From the NCBI RefSeq assembly GCF_029269825.1, contig NZ_JARJHU010000001.1, positions 62,001-126,000 of the forward strand: a stretch of 64,000 nt of DNA, read 5' to 3'. This DNA comes from Pedobacter sp. JY14-1. Its GTDB lineage: Bacteria > Bacteroidota > Bacteroidia > Sphingobacteriales > Sphingobacteriaceae. A program made the position numbers and the translations under genes. Of this stretch, positions 16,322 through 27,110 are shown in pieces. Position 1 is the first letter of the stretch. Each line of letters starts with the position of its first letter. Under the pieces are notes generated by a model, which did no database searches, was not told where the DNA came from, and saw nothing but the letters and a program-made list of their open reading frames with translations.

Positions 16322-17995
16322 CTAGAGGGTGATAATAAATTTCGTGCCCTTCCCTTTTTCGCTTTCCACTTCGATCTTACCGTTCAACATTTCTATCTGT
16401 GTTTTGGTCATATACAGTCCAAGCCCTTTCCCATCCCGATTTACGTTCAGCCTGGAATAAAGCATAAAGAGACGCTCCCCGTGGGCAGCCAGATCGATCC
16501 CTTCACCATTGTCACTGACTGAAATGATGGTTCGGCTATTATTCTGAGATACAGTTACATTAATTATCGGCGCTCTGCTTGCAGCGCGATATTTAATGGC
16601 GTTGCTGACCAGGTTAAACACGGCGCTCTGTATATAGCTTTTTATACTTGTAAACCGATCTGCCAGCGGGTCAATGTGAACATTGACGGTAGTGCCACTT
16701 TCATCAATTTGCTTCCTCAGGCTGACGCAAACTGCGTCTAAAACCTCACGGAAAGAGAATGTGGTCATTTTCTCCTGAATGGACGATCGGACTGAAAGTA
16801 CAGTATTCAGATCACGTAAAACGCCATCCATCGACTGGGCAGCCTGTAAAATGTAACCAGAAGTCTCACATTGTTCACCAGTCGTTGTAATGTCGTGCAG
16901 GTATTCTGCAAGTCCGAGTATATTGGCTACCGGAGACCGTAGATTGTGCGATACAATGTGGCTGAACTGCATCAGCTCTTCATGTTTTCTACCCAGTTCG
17001 TCAATCAGTCTTTCCCGTTCTATCTCTGCTTTTTTCCGGCCTGTAATATCGCGTGCAGAAGCGTAAAACTCCCTTACCCAACCCTTTTCATCCAGTATAG
17101 GTACCACATAATCTTCCAGCCAGACATATTCGCCGGTCCGCCTGTGCTTCATTCTGTATACTCTTGTGCCGGGACTTTTAGATTTAAACATCTCCCTGGT
17201 TGCGGATTTTACATTTTCAACATCATCCGGATGGATGGCCTTTATCCAGCTGAGTGGATCGTTCCGCACATCCTCAACACGATACCCGATAACCGATTCC
17301 ACATGGGGGCTCAGATACGTAAAAGTATTTCGTAAGGGATCATCCTCATCGATCGCAACAATGTAAAAGACCTGATCAGACGACGTAATGAGGCGGGTTA
17401 ACAGTTGACCTGTCCTGTTGAGCTCGAGTGTGGTTTCATACTGCTCCGTAACATCGCGTGCAGAACCATATATATGTGAAATTGTCCCCTCAGCATCAAG
17501 TTTCGGAGATATCCGTTCTTCTATCCATCTGTATTGTTTTTTGAACCCGTGATAAATGCGGTAGGTAACTATAGTCTCCTGCCCGGCAGAAAACCTGGAT
17601 ATCGTGTCATCAATCAGCTCCTGGTCTTCAGGGTGGACAATTTTAATCCATTGATCTGGCTTTAAACGCAATTGATCTGAACTGACCCCGATAATTTCAA
17701 GGGAACGGTCACTGATAAATGAGTAGGGACTCAAACTGAAGTTTTTTAAATTTATGGTCCGTACATAGATGACCTCATCTATACTGCTTAGAATATTATG
17801 CAGGAAAGTACGCTGGTTTTCGATCTCCAGCCTATAGCTGTCCAGCTCCTCCCCCAGCATATTTAAGCCAGAAATAACCGTATTTAATGGATCGTCATCT
17901 TCTGTTACCACATTGCGGATACGGAAATTACCCCTGCTGAACTCCGATAACATATAAATAATACTATCCAGGCGTGTCGTTGTCGTCTTATCCAT
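16322..17995 (-). CDS. PAS-domain sensor histidine kinase
   Basis: The 557-residue soluble kinase has two PAS/PAC modules (about 75-190 and 200-325, each ending in a YGSARDVTEQ- or YASARDITGRKKAE-type linker). The dimerisation domain has His in FSHIVSHNLRSPVANILGL (about 350), the N-box is near SNAIKYRAASRAP, and the ATP-lid motifs are DNGEGIDL and DGKGLGLYMTKTQIEML. There is no membrane segment. No response regulator is adjacent. The PAS_3-type WIKIVHPEDQELI and WIKAIHPDDVENV motifs suggest sensing in the cytoplasm; the cue is unknown. Confidence 0.93.
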   Translation of the reverse strand: MDKTTTTRLDSIIYMLSEFSRGNFRIRNVVTEDDDPLNTVISGLNMLGEELDSYRLEIENQRTFLHNILSSIDEVIYVRTINLKNFSLSPYSFISDRSLEIIGVSSDQLRLKPDQWIKIVHPEDQELIDDTISRFSAGQETIVTYRIYHGFKKQYRWIEERISPKLDAEGTISHIYGSARDVTEQYETTLELNRTGQLLTRLITSSDQVFYIVAIDEDDPLRNTFTYLSPHVESVIGYRVEDVRNDPLSWIKAIHPDDVENVKSATREMFKSKSPGTRVYRMKHRRTGEYVWLEDYVVPILDEKGWVREFYASARDITGRKKAEIERERLIDELGRKHEELMQFSHIVSHNLRSPVANILGLAEYLHDITTTGEQCETSGYILQAAQSMDGVLRDLNTVLSVRSSIQEKMTTFSFREVLDAVCVSLRKQIDESGTTVNVHIDPLADRFTSIKSYIQSAVFNLVSNAIKYRAASRAPIINVTVSQNNSRTIISVSDNGEGIDLAAHGERLFMLYSRLNVNRDGKGLGLYMTKTQIEMLNGKIEVESEKGKGTKFIITL

Positions 17996-18186
17996 ATCAG
18001 TTTGAATATAGACAGAAAAACGCGAAGTTTATCCGCCATTCGGCAATTATCTGCGTCAATTCTAACAAATATGGTAAGCTATAGTTTAAATACTATATCT
18101 TTCCAATTCGTTACACTGCGCTTCACGAGGCGATTCCAATACCGGCAAAGCATCTGGCAGGGCACCAAGAAGCAGAATAACACTCC

Positions 18187-21100
18187 TTAAAAGTCGAGCT
18201 CTTCGATATAAATTAATCTCATCGTACTTTCATCGATCCAATCTGTAACCTGGTCAGCCGGAAGCGAATTTTCAAAAGACTCGTATTCATATACCGAAAC
18301 CATAATATTGGTTTTCGCTTTGAATTCCACAAAACCCGATTGGTCGTTGACACGGATGAAGTGATGCTCCTGCTTCAGATTGCCATTCTGCAGCTCCCTG
18401 AGCGGAACAATAGTTCCCAAAATTCCCGAGACCGTTTTATTTCGTGCGCACACAATGAATGAAGTCATTGACCTTCCTGATTTATGCTTCTTACCTACCG
18501 CGAAATTATCGATATTGATCTTGATCAATTGCGTCATCATTTTCTGTCCATCTTCAGAAATCGCCCTGTTTTCCCTGGAGAAGGATATCTTTCTTCTGCT
18601 GTACAGGTTGATAAACCTGGCCGGAGACAATTTGCTTAAACCTGTATTGCCCATCGACCTGGAGCGGAAGCGCGCGGCAACAATTTTAACAAAGGGATTA
18701 TAATGTCCTGCGATCTTTTCTGAGTCGCTTAAATCGAGCACGGCAATCCATTTGTTGCTGCCCGCATCAAAAAATGGTTGTACTTTCAGGATTTCAAATG
18801 TTTCCGGATCAAGTTCGCCCTTTACAAGTATATCCCCGGTAAGGGAATCATTGATATACTTGTTCAGATAAGACTTTTTGATGCTGCTTCGCGTGAGCAT
18901 ATCCTTTAGGGTGACTGCCCTGCCGTTCAGATCTACCTGGATATTGCTTTCCATGGTAGAAATATCCCTGCCGACAGCAGAAGTCTTTGGTCCCAGTGCA
19001 GACGTAAAATTTCCAGAGGCATCTCGGGTAATGACAGAAAGAATAATTGCAAGCTGGTCCCCGTGCTTCATCGGCCTGTCGATTTCCAGGTACAATTGAG
19101 AAGACCGTGTCCTGGAAGTATCTGTCTGGTCTTTCCCCAACACAGTATGGAGCGTAAATCTCGGGACCTCAGGAATGACATTGCCTGGGATATTCAGCGT
19201 AAGTATTCCGGAGGTGCTCATTTGTTTGTTCAGATCCAGATCGGTATAAATGTCCTGAAAGGACCCTACGGCCTCTACACGAATTTTCTTGGCAAACCCT
19301 ACCTGTTCCTTCTCCTGATAAAATGCAAAAAACTCTGCCTTGTCATCCGGTTCGTAAGTACGGATATAACTTTTCCCGGATTGTCCGGAAATCAGCAGCT
19401 GCTCGATCTTGCCCATCACCTCCAGGTGAACCGGAGAAAGGTCCTGATGCGGCAGTTCCAGTTCAAACTGTGTATATGTTGCGGTACCTACCGTCAATTC
19501 CATCCTTAACACTTTATCCATGACGTAAGTTACACGGATCACATTATCGATATCCAGCGAAAGATCTGTTTTGAAGGCAGCGGCCTTTTGAAAGTAAAGA
19601 TGTGCAGTCTTACCTGACTCATATACAACTTTCAATGAACTTTTAGGCGTAAACTTATATTCAAAAAGCACATCCCCCTGTGTGAGGCCGTGGAGCATGG
19701 ATTCCTCCAGCTTGAAATCAAACCCGAAACGGTTTCTGTAGACCTGTGGATGAACCAGGTTCTTATGCTCGTTGTAAAACACCGACGGCGGATACTCCCC
19801 GTTTAGCAAAGCACCGTTCGGGTTTGCCGACTTCCAGGCTTTCGCTTCCCGGTCCAGGATAGTCTTGTCCGGGATATTTTCCCCGTCATCTTCCAGAATT
19901 GTATAGGAAGCAACCAACTGAAGCCTTTTGATCAACCTCAGGCGCACATGATGCAGAAAGAACGAAAAGAATACATGGTCCTTTAACTCGCCCGATACCG
20001 GGCGTATCGCATTATACTCAGACCGGTCGGTCACCAGTGGATCAGGAGCTGCCACCGGACTCAGTACTTCCAGTGGCACCTTGCCTGACCCCGGAAGCTT
20101 TTCTGTGAGCAACAGGCTGTTCACGCTGGTCAGCTTCAGCTTATCGGCCAGGGATGATTTATTGCTCACGTCTTCGCCGACTTGCAGGTTAAATTTAAAT
20201 CGGTAACCTTGCCCGGTCCTGATTTTTAGCAGACCCAGTGCCTGCTCAATGGCTACAACAACTTTTTTGTCGCTGGTCAGGGTAATTTTACCAGGTTTTA
20301 CGGACCTGTAAAAATCTCCTTCAGTTTGAAAATCAAAGAAGGAAGCAGTTCCTGAAGCTGTTTTAAAAAACTGCGCCGTGTACCAGTTGCCCGCAGTTAC
20401 CAGCAGTTGCTTTGCCCTGATATCAGCCAGATAGCTGATCCTGGTTTCAGATTCAGAAGCAGGCATCGGTGACGCATTCCTGCGCATCAGTGGCATTACC
20501 TTACTGAAATAATTCTTGTCGGTGGCCTGCAGCACAGACTTGTTATACAAACTCAGAAACATTCCCTGCTGAAAGGAAATCGCCGGCGGAAAAACCTCTT
20601 TTGAAACCGCTTTGTCCTCGTACATCACCAAACGCTGTCCGTTTGCCGAAGTCCCCGCATCATTTTTCGGCTTCGGAAACTCAAGACTACCTACCGGTTC
20701 GGTTTCCATGCTGAACTCCCCGGAATTAAACTGGTAATTACGGGAAGAATATTTACCGATTTTAGCGAGGTCATAATAGGTGATCTCTGCAGGGTTTGAA
20801 GGCACCGCATTGGTAGACAAAGCCCAGCCATTGGACTGCACGTAGACCCCCATAAACTTATAATGATAACCTCTTTCCAGGAACAAGTCGCTGTCCTCCA
20901 CACCCTGGTATTCAAAAGTAAAGCTCTTTTTGGCGAAATGCTCGAGCTCTCCGTTTTCATTGATTCCTACAAACCCGCCCTGCTTTACATCTTTACGCTG
21001 TTCGGCCTGCTGATCACGTTTAGGTTTTAATGGCGCCAGGCAAAGATTCAGCCCCTTCCACTGAAACACACTCTGAGGGCCTATGTGCTTATCACCAGCC

Positions 21101-22356
21101 TCTACAAACGGTTCCGGTTGTATCCAGCCCTGCTCAATAACCGGAGCTTCGGGCTTACCATCTGCCGGCGTGTATATTACCGCACGTTTGCATAAGGAAA
21201 CCCAGGGCACTTCACCCGACCTTGACTTTTGGACAGAGATATTGATACCCAGTGAATTCAACTTTTGCAGCGAGTGCGTGGCCTTCAAATGGTGCAGGAA
21301 AATACCCTGTATGTGAGACGAGATCACTTCGCGCTCCTCCAGAAAGCGCTTCCCGTCCGTAAGATTTTTCCGGATCGCCGCGGAAGCGTTACTTTCATTG
21401 TGTAACTGTTTATCCCTGTCAATATAACTGAATTCATAATCATTCAGAGACAGCAGGCCAAAATCCGGAAGACCGTGGTAATACCTTGACTGGTCCTTCA
21501 GGTAAGCAGTCATCACCGTTGTAGGATCAGGCTCATATTTATCCGCTTCTAATCCGCTGAGCTGAAGTATACCTTCCCTTGTCGGAACAGCTTCGGTTGC
21601 CGCACCGCTGTGCGGAAAATACAGCGCCATCGCCTGGGCATCACTTTCCGAGATCTGTATCACAAAGTCAGTGATCAGCCCATATTCCCTGGCCTTTGAA
21701 GGATGCTGCAGCAGGTGATGGACCACGTCCCGCAAATCCATAGGCGGATTTGGTGCCGGATTGGATTGCTTATCCTTTATCTTCTTATTGGTTAACTTAC
21801 CCGAATAATCGATCAGATCATAACGTTTTTCAGCGCGTAACACCCGTTCGCGGTATACAGTGTTATTACGGTCGAAATATTCAATGCGCTTTGTTTTGGT
21901 GTCCAGTTTGGATGAGCCCACAGAAAGGTCAATTGCCTTTAATGGGTGTAAAGCTAACCCGTCAGTCGCCGGTCTGTAAATATCTTCTTCATAGAAATCA
22001 GACATTTTCCGGTCAAATACCGGGTCCAGAGGATGATTCTTCCTGAGTATAAAATCATGACCTGACAGCAACTGCTCCCATTTCGCCATAAGACTGTCTG
22101 CCGCTTTCATTGCAGATAAATCAACCGCTCCTAATTTCACTTGATCAAATTCAAGCGCCAACGTCTTCTTCTGCTTAAGCTCGGAAAATAAACTCCTGAA
22201 TGTACTGGTCAGCTCAGTAGTATTTAAGGACACGATATCCTTATCAGATTCCTGCGCAATACCCAGTACCATGGAGAATTTCAAACCAATCTGATCCGCT
22301 CCGGTTCGGAAAAGCCCGTTGGGAACTACAGAAACAATATGTTTTAGAGCTGCCAT
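18187..22356 (-). CDS. Giant protein of unknown function, 1389 residues, last gene of the protease-linked operon
   Basis: I recognise no characterised family. The protein starts MAALKHIVSVVPNGLFRTGA with no signal peptide or membrane segment. It is mostly beta-rich with short helices. Features seen are a long charged N-terminal part (about 1-300); a middle region that names no motif (KRDQQAEQRKDVKQGG near 450); a region near 880-1000 with FSFFLHHVRLRLIKRLQLVAS; and a C-terminal part with HYNPFVKIVAARFRSRS near 1219 and a last strand VYEYESF...MRLIYIEELDF. My unverified impression is that this C-terminal part resembles large uncharacterised proteins in other phyla. Its ATG directly follows the stop of the 1580-residue gene (0 bp), so the two are translationally coupled and probably act together. 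Confidence 0.85.
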   Translation of the reverse strand: MAALKHIVSVVPNGLFRTGADQIGLKFSMVLGIAQESDKDIVSLNTTELTSTFRSLFSELKQKKTLALEFDQVKLGAVDLSAMKAADSLMAKWEQLLSGHDFILRKNHPLDPVFDRKMSDFYEEDIYRPATDGLALHPLKAIDLSVGSSKLDTKTKRIEYFDRNNTVYRERVLRAEKRYDLIDYSGKLTNKKIKDKQSNPAPNPPMDLRDVVHHLLQHPSKAREYGLITDFVIQISESDAQAMALYFPHSGAATEAVPTREGILQLSGLEADKYEPDPTTVMTAYLKDQSRYYHGLPDFGLLSLNDYEFSYIDRDKQLHNESNASAAIRKNLTDGKRFLEEREVISSHIQGIFLHHLKATHSLQKLNSLGINISVQKSRSGEVPWVSLCKRAVIYTPADGKPEAPVIEQGWIQPEPFVEAGDKHIGPQSVFQWKGLNLCLAPLKPKRDQQAEQRKDVKQGGFVGINENGELEHFAKKSFTFEYQGVEDSDLFLERGYHYKFMGVYVQSNGWALSTNAVPSNPAEITYYDLAKIGKYSSRNYQFNSGEFSMETEPVGSLEFPKPKNDAGTSANGQRLVMYEDKAVSKEVFPPAISFQQGMFLSLYNKSVLQATDKNYFSKVMPLMRRNASPMPASESETRISYLADIRAKQLLVTAGNWYTAQFFKTASGTASFFDFQTEGDFYRSVKPGKITLTSDKKVVVAIEQALGLLKIRTGQGYRFKFNLQVGEDVSNKSSLADKLKLTSVNSLLLTEKLPGSGKVPLEVLSPVAAPDPLVTDRSEYNAIRPVSGELKDHVFFSFFLHHVRLRLIKRLQLVASYTILEDDGENIPDKTILDREAKAWKSANPNGALLNGEYPPSVFYNEHKNLVHPQVYRNRFGFDFKLEESMLHGLTQGDVLFEYKFTPKSSLKVVYESGKTAHLYFQKAAAFKTDLSLDIDNVIRVTYVMDKVLRMELTVGTATYTQFELELPHQDLSPVHLEVMGKIEQLLISGQSGKSYIRTYEPDDKAEFFAFYQEKEQVGFAKKIRVEAVGSFQDIYTDLDLNKQMSTSGILTLNIPGNVIPEVPRFTLHTVLGKDQTDTSRTRSSQLYLEIDRPMKHGDQLAIILSVITRDASGNFTSALGPKTSAVGRDISTMESNIQVDLNGRAVTLKDMLTRSSIKKSYLNKYINDSLTGDILVKGELDPETFEILKVQPFFDAGSNKWIAVLDLSDSEKIAGHYNPFVKIVAARFRSRSMGNTGLSKLSPARFINLYSRRKISFSRENRAISEDGQKMMTQLIKINIDNFAVGKKHKSGRSMTSFIVCARNKTVSGILGTIVPLRELQNGNLKQEHHFIRVNDQSGFVEFKAKTNIMVSVYEYESFENSLPADQVTDWIDESTMRLIYIEELDF

Positions 22357-25300
22357 TTAAATGTGTTTAATTGTTTTAAAGAATTTTTGCCAGTCTTTCT
22401 CAGACATATCGAATTCAGTAGGATCCACCGTATTTTCCTCACCTTTCAGCAAGGGAGCTGCTCCGTCAAAGCCTATTTTATTGCGGTTCCCGCCATCTTT
22501 CTGGGAACCATAAATACGTTTATATAAATTCAGTCCGACCTTGATGGTGATCAAAAAGCTGATCCTGATCTTATAATAGACCGTGCAGAAACCCTCAGCG
22601 TAATTTCCATCGCCCCTGAGTCCCATGTTGAATACCACCGAAGCCGAAACCAGCCTTAAGATATTCAACTCACCGCCGCACACCAGGTATCCCCGTAGTT
22701 CAATTTTATCGTTATCCTTGCGGAAATACAGACCGGCAAAAAGGTAAACCATTCCTCTTGCCACACCGATATTCAACAACAATACTCCACCGAACTCCAG
22801 CACCAGTAAAATAAATACGATACCCCGTTTGGGGTCAATACCGATCTGAAAACATCCCCTTCCGCCAAAGATTCCAGCGGAAACCAGGAACATGTCTCCC
22901 GGACTGTTGAAGCCGAAAATAAAGGACATCGGAGTACCCGGTACAAAGGGCAGTTTAACACCCATCATCAGCCTGGCAAAAGCAAAATTGAAAGTTCCGC
23001 CGGTGATATCGGGGATACTGATACCATAGCTCAGCGAAACACCACTGGCGTCAAATTCAAGGCTCAGCCCCTTATCCAGCGTTTGAAGATATTCCTGAAA
23101 AACCTCTACGAAATCCAGCGCACCGTTAAAGCCAACATTACTGATTCGGACATCAAATTTCTCCTTACGTCCGGTCCCCGCCGTAAAGCTGACCTCATCA
23201 AACGAAACCGAAAGGATATTAAAAAAAGTAAGTGTAAAATCCGTTAGTTTACTGGAGGTGAGCAGTTCCGTTTTTGATAACCTTGGCGGATAAGCAAATT
23301 CGTATTCCATCCTGGCAGTCACATCCAGTTCCAGCCTTGGCGCCCTGGTTTCATTTTTGCTGAAGCTGACCAGTCCGAAGTTCCGTTCCTCCAGGGCTTC
23401 GGTCTTCCAGTTATACCTGATTTCCCGCTTGGTGGCTGCCCTGATTTTATCCAGCGCTTCTTTAGCGAGCTCGTAATTCGACTTGGCCGCATTGTATTCT
23501 GCCTCGCTTAAACCTACCGCAATCGCCAGGCGGTCCTTAGCCTGCTGAAACTTATCCTCTATCTCCCTTAGCTTGGTTTTGAAGAAATTCTGGACCATGA
23601 GTCGTTTCTCGCTCAGAAGTTTCTCCTGTTCATTCAATCTGTTGCGCAACTGCTGGGCTTTTGCATCCAGAAACTGGAATAAAACGGCCTTCTTCTTCAG
23701 AATCAGTTCCTGCAGTTCGGCAAAGGCAGCATCCACTCCCTCAGAAACCAGTGAGTCTAGCCCCCTGAGCTTAGTAATCAGCCTGTCAAGTGCAGATACC
23801 GCTGCATCTGCGCCCGTTTGTTTCAAATCAGACTTTATCGCTTCCAGGTCTGAAAGCAAATCCCTTTTAAGGTCGGCCTGCCCCTTTGACAGCGCTGTGC
23901 CCAGGGCTTGCAAGGCACCATCTGGTATGTTGATGTACTTTAATTCCTGGAAGCGGAGTGCCTTCCGGTACATCCTGAAATATTCCTGGTACAACTGTAC
24001 ATGATGCTGAAAGCTCTGCTCAAGCTTGATGTAAGGTTGCAAAGCATCCAGTTCTTTTTGTACATTATTGGCAATTAAAGATTGAATCCGCTCTACACCT
24101 TCATCTGCCGCGGTTTTAGCGCGCATGACATACTGTTTGCTGTAAGGGAGAACTTCTGCCATCGCCTTCTGGCACATTTCGAAGAATACCGGGTACTGTG
24201 CTGCCAACCTATCCTGATATTGATGTAGCAGTTCTTCCCAGCCTGCCATATCATCTTCCACGAGATACACCCAAAAACCGTCCTTTTTTACCAGAAACCT
24301 GATCCCGGAAGCCGTACTATCCAGATCACTTATACCTTTGAGCAGTTCATCCGGAAGCCGGAACTCTTTAAGGGTCCGTAACTGAGAAAGGGCCTGATTA
24401 AAATACTCACCCACAACCAGCTTTTCAGCCTCCTTTAAATCCCCCAGAGCAGGCAGCCTGGCAAGCACAAGTTTGAATTCCCGGTCAAGGTAAGACTCCA
24501 GGTTAATCTTAATCGTATACTGAAATTCAATAAGTTTATCTGTCGCGCCAACCGTTATCAATCTCGCGAATGCCGCAGGAATCTGACTGGCGGCCATCAT
24601 ATGGGCAACCCCGGTCTGAAAATCTCCTAAAAAATCGGTTAATGGCTTTGGAAACGGTGGATGTGAAAGCACCACTGCGTTTCCCACAGATATTTGGAAC
24701 TTTCCAAGCCCGGCACCCGAATCCATGGTCACCTGCAACCGGACACCAGACTTTAACAGCTCCAGGTATTTGGTCACCATACCTTCGATTTCCCGGTATC
24801 CCGAAGCCAGGCTTTTCAACTGCTCTTGCATCAGTGCAATTCCGGAGACCAGCTGATTCACCTGATTGACCACCGCCATGTATTCCGCCCGGTACTGGTC
24901 AATGGTCTTAAGTGCCGCCTCCGCATCATTCACTAGCTTCATGGCAGGCATGTCATCCAGAGGCACGACCTCCTTGAACAACCGCAACAGATTGATCGCC
25001 CCGAAAATCTCCACGTTCAAGCCCCTCAATAAATCCTCCGGACGCGCCGATTGGATTTCCGCAACAGCACCGTTTTTTTGGTTTTCAGCTTCAGTCATCA
25101 GCAAAGCGTGCTCCACATCCGCCAGGTTGTCGATCCGGATATCGGGGTTGATCATCCCGCCGATATTCTTATAATTCTCCGTAAATACATTGCTTACCGC
25201 GGCGCTGCTTTTTAAAACAGATTCCCTGAAATCCTGTGCTGCGACCTTGGCCAGGTAGCCGTCAACTGGAGTGTTGACCACCTGATCCGACAAGGTTTGT

Positions 25301-27099
25301 AAAAATATCCGTGCAGGGTTCAGGTCACCAAAACCATGTTTGAAATAACTGGCCGCATATGCCACCTTCCTCGCTTTAGGAACGGATTCCACCCCTTCCA
25401 GTTGCGGGATATAAACCGAAGCGAATTTGAGTTGCGGAATAATCGGATTGGCCGAATTGTACTCTCCGCCGTACATGCTGTAAAACTGGCAATCCTGCGT
25501 TTCAAGTACGGTGTTCTCCGAAAAATTGCCGTTCTCCATCATACGGGGTGGAGCAAAGCAAATTTTTACACTTCCCAGCCTGATCAGGTGCTCCAGGTGT
25601 CTTACGGGCTTTGATAAATACTCCTGGTCATAAACCTTCAATGCGTTCAGCACCAGATCCTGCTTAAAATCCTCCTCCCGGATGATCATCAGATCGATGC
25701 CTTCTGTAAAAACGATCTCATTGCCCTGCTGATCCGTAGCCACATACGGCATCCTGATCATCCTGTCCAGGGTTTCGGTGTAAGGAATAAAACCCTTGGC
25801 TGAACCGTCGGGGGTCAAAGGCTGAGGTTTGTAATAAGCACCTGTATCCAGCGCACGAATAGACTTGCACCAGATGTTATTGAACAATACCGGGTCAGCG
25901 AATATCTTTTCGCGTTCAATATAACTGAAGTAATATCTTCGGAGCATAAAACTCATTCCCGCTTCCACCCTGCGCTCACTGATCCGGATGAGCTCCAGTT
26001 TCAACCCGGTACGTACATCTATCCCTCTTATGGTTATCGTAGAATAATTGTCCTGTCCATATACCGTGTCCTGTGTCCAGCCCGTCAGAAAGGTATTCCG
26101 GTGATTGTCATTTTTGTACTTCAGGTCCATGGTTGCCCCAAAGCCTGAGATCCTGAAGCGGCTGCTCAATACATCCCTGTCGGATTCTTTAAGGTTGGTC
26201 AGTCTGGCAATTTTTTTACGGTCGTCGGCATTTGGCTGCAACACGACCTCTTTACCGCTTTCGTCCTTGTCTGTACTTTCATCGTAGGCGATCACTTTAA
26301 AGTTCGGCGGATAATGATGTATCCCTTTGGAAATGCTGCTTTCCTGCAATTGAAGATCATTCTCCCAGATCCTGAATAAGCCGAAAGCATCTTTTCCCCC
26401 GCCTGAGCTGAAAATGGTCCTGGTCCTGTTATCTCCGGTCATTTTAAACTGGTAGGTCGCGTCAGGCAGCGGCCGGAGGCTGCCGGGAATGGGCGCCAGC
26501 TTCATTTTATAAGGTGCTTCAAAATAAGTAAGCGGCACAAACCGTTCCGGGCGGTTCACATTCAGCGCTGGGTCAAAACTGAGCTGCTGATCGTGGCTCC
26601 TGCGGGAAAAAGAAATCGGCATGGCATCAGGATTCAGCAGGTCGGTAAAACTGCAAAGCTGCAGCCTTGACCAGTCCAGCAGTCCTTCGGCACTATACTC
26701 GGGATCATAATCATCGGGCACCCTGAACGTCAGCGGTGAGAACTCTCCGACAAAAGACCTGGCAAACTCGTTCAACGGAGGAGCGGTTTGCGGAGAATCA
26801 CTGTAATCGAATATCTGCTGGGCAACATGCATCTGTGGCAAACGCACTACCATAAATTTCTTCTCACCCGCCTGGATACGTACCAATTGACGTTTATAGG
26901 GCCGCATATTTACCAGGTAAAAACGCAGGAATACATGGTCTTGGGGTCGCTGTACATCAAAAGCGTGGTCAAAAACCAGCGCAGCCGGCAGATCAATCCC
27001 AAAATAATCCGCCAGTCCCCTGACAAAGGGATCGCTCCCCAAGCCATAAGTTATGCTGGCTGTGGTCAAGGTCTTGATAAAATCCCTTCTAGCTAACAT
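22357..27099 (-). CDS. Giant protein of unknown function, 1580 residues, Tat-like leader, helical core and glycine-rich C-terminal domain
   Basis: The N-terminus MLARRDFIKTLTTASITYGL carries a twin-arginine-like motif (RRDFIK) and a weak hydrophobic stretch, suggesting export by the Tat pathway. Residues about 30-600 are beta-rich. About 690-1230 are strongly helical, with coiled-coil stretches such as LRNRLNEQEKLLSEKRLMVQ and FQQAKDRLAIAVGLSEAEY. About 1260-1520 are beta-rich and glycine-rich (GTPMSFIFGFNSPGDMFLVS, AGIFGGRGCFQIGI, VLEFGGVLLLNIGVARGMVY), amphipathic or hydrophobic enough for membrane contact. The tail is hydrophilic (FDMSEKDWQKFFKTIKHI). I cannot name a family. It lies 11 bp after the astacin-type lipoprotein gene and abuts the 1389-residue gene. 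Confidence 0.85.
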   Translation of the reverse strand: MLARRDFIKTLTTASITYGLGSDPFVRGLADYFGIDLPAALVFDHAFDVQRPQDHVFLRFYLVNMRPYKRQLVRIQAGEKKFMVVRLPQMHVAQQIFDYSDSPQTAPPLNEFARSFVGEFSPLTFRVPDDYDPEYSAEGLLDWSRLQLCSFTDLLNPDAMPISFSRRSHDQQLSFDPALNVNRPERFVPLTYFEAPYKMKLAPIPGSLRPLPDATYQFKMTGDNRTRTIFSSGGGKDAFGLFRIWENDLQLQESSISKGIHHYPPNFKVIAYDESTDKDESGKEVVLQPNADDRKKIARLTNLKESDRDVLSSRFRISGFGATMDLKYKNDNHRNTFLTGWTQDTVYGQDNYSTITIRGIDVRTGLKLELIRISERRVEAGMSFMLRRYYFSYIEREKIFADPVLFNNIWCKSIRALDTGAYYKPQPLTPDGSAKGFIPYTETLDRMIRMPYVATDQQGNEIVFTEGIDLMIIREEDFKQDLVLNALKVYDQEYLSKPVRHLEHLIRLGSVKICFAPPRMMENGNFSENTVLETQDCQFYSMYGGEYNSANPIIPQLKFASVYIPQLEGVESVPKARKVAYAASYFKHGFGDLNPARIFLQTLSDQVVNTPVDGYLAKVAAQDFRESVLKSSAAVSNVFTENYKNIGGMINPDIRIDNLADVEHALLMTEAENQKNGAVAEIQSARPEDLLRGLNVEIFGAINLLRLFKEVVPLDDMPAMKLVNDAEAALKTIDQYRAEYMAVVNQVNQLVSGIALMQEQLKSLASGYREIEGMVTKYLELLKSGVRLQVTMDSGAGLGKFQISVGNAVVLSHPPFPKPLTDFLGDFQTGVAHMMAASQIPAAFARLITVGATDKLIEFQYTIKINLESYLDREFKLVLARLPALGDLKEAEKLVVGEYFNQALSQLRTLKEFRLPDELLKGISDLDSTASGIRFLVKKDGFWVYLVEDDMAGWEELLHQYQDRLAAQYPVFFEMCQKAMAEVLPYSKQYVMRAKTAADEGVERIQSLIANNVQKELDALQPYIKLEQSFQHHVQLYQEYFRMYRKALRFQELKYINIPDGALQALGTALSKGQADLKRDLLSDLEAIKSDLKQTGADAAVSALDRLITKLRGLDSLVSEGVDAAFAELQELILKKKAVLFQFLDAKAQQLRNRLNEQEKLLSEKRLMVQNFFKTKLREIEDKFQQAKDRLAIAVGLSEAEYNAAKSNYELAKEALDKIRAATKREIRYNWKTEALEERNFGLVSFSKNETRAPRLELDVTARMEYEFAYPPRLSKTELLTSSKLTDFTLTFFNILSVSFDEVSFTAGTGRKEKFDVRISNVGFNGALDFVEVFQEYLQTLDKGLSLEFDASGVSLSYGISIPDITGGTFNFAFARLMMGVKLPFVPGTPMSFIFGFNSPGDMFLVSAGIFGGRGCFQIGIDPKRGIVFILLVLEFGGVLLLNIGVARGMVYLFAGLYFRKDNDKIELRGYLVCGGELNILRLVSASVVFNMGLRGDGNYAEGFCTVYYKIRISFLITIKVGLNLYKRIYGSQKDGGNRNKIGFDGAAPLLKGEENTVDPTEFDMSEKDWQKFFKTIKHI

Positions 27100-27110
27100 C
27101 GCAAGTTAAA

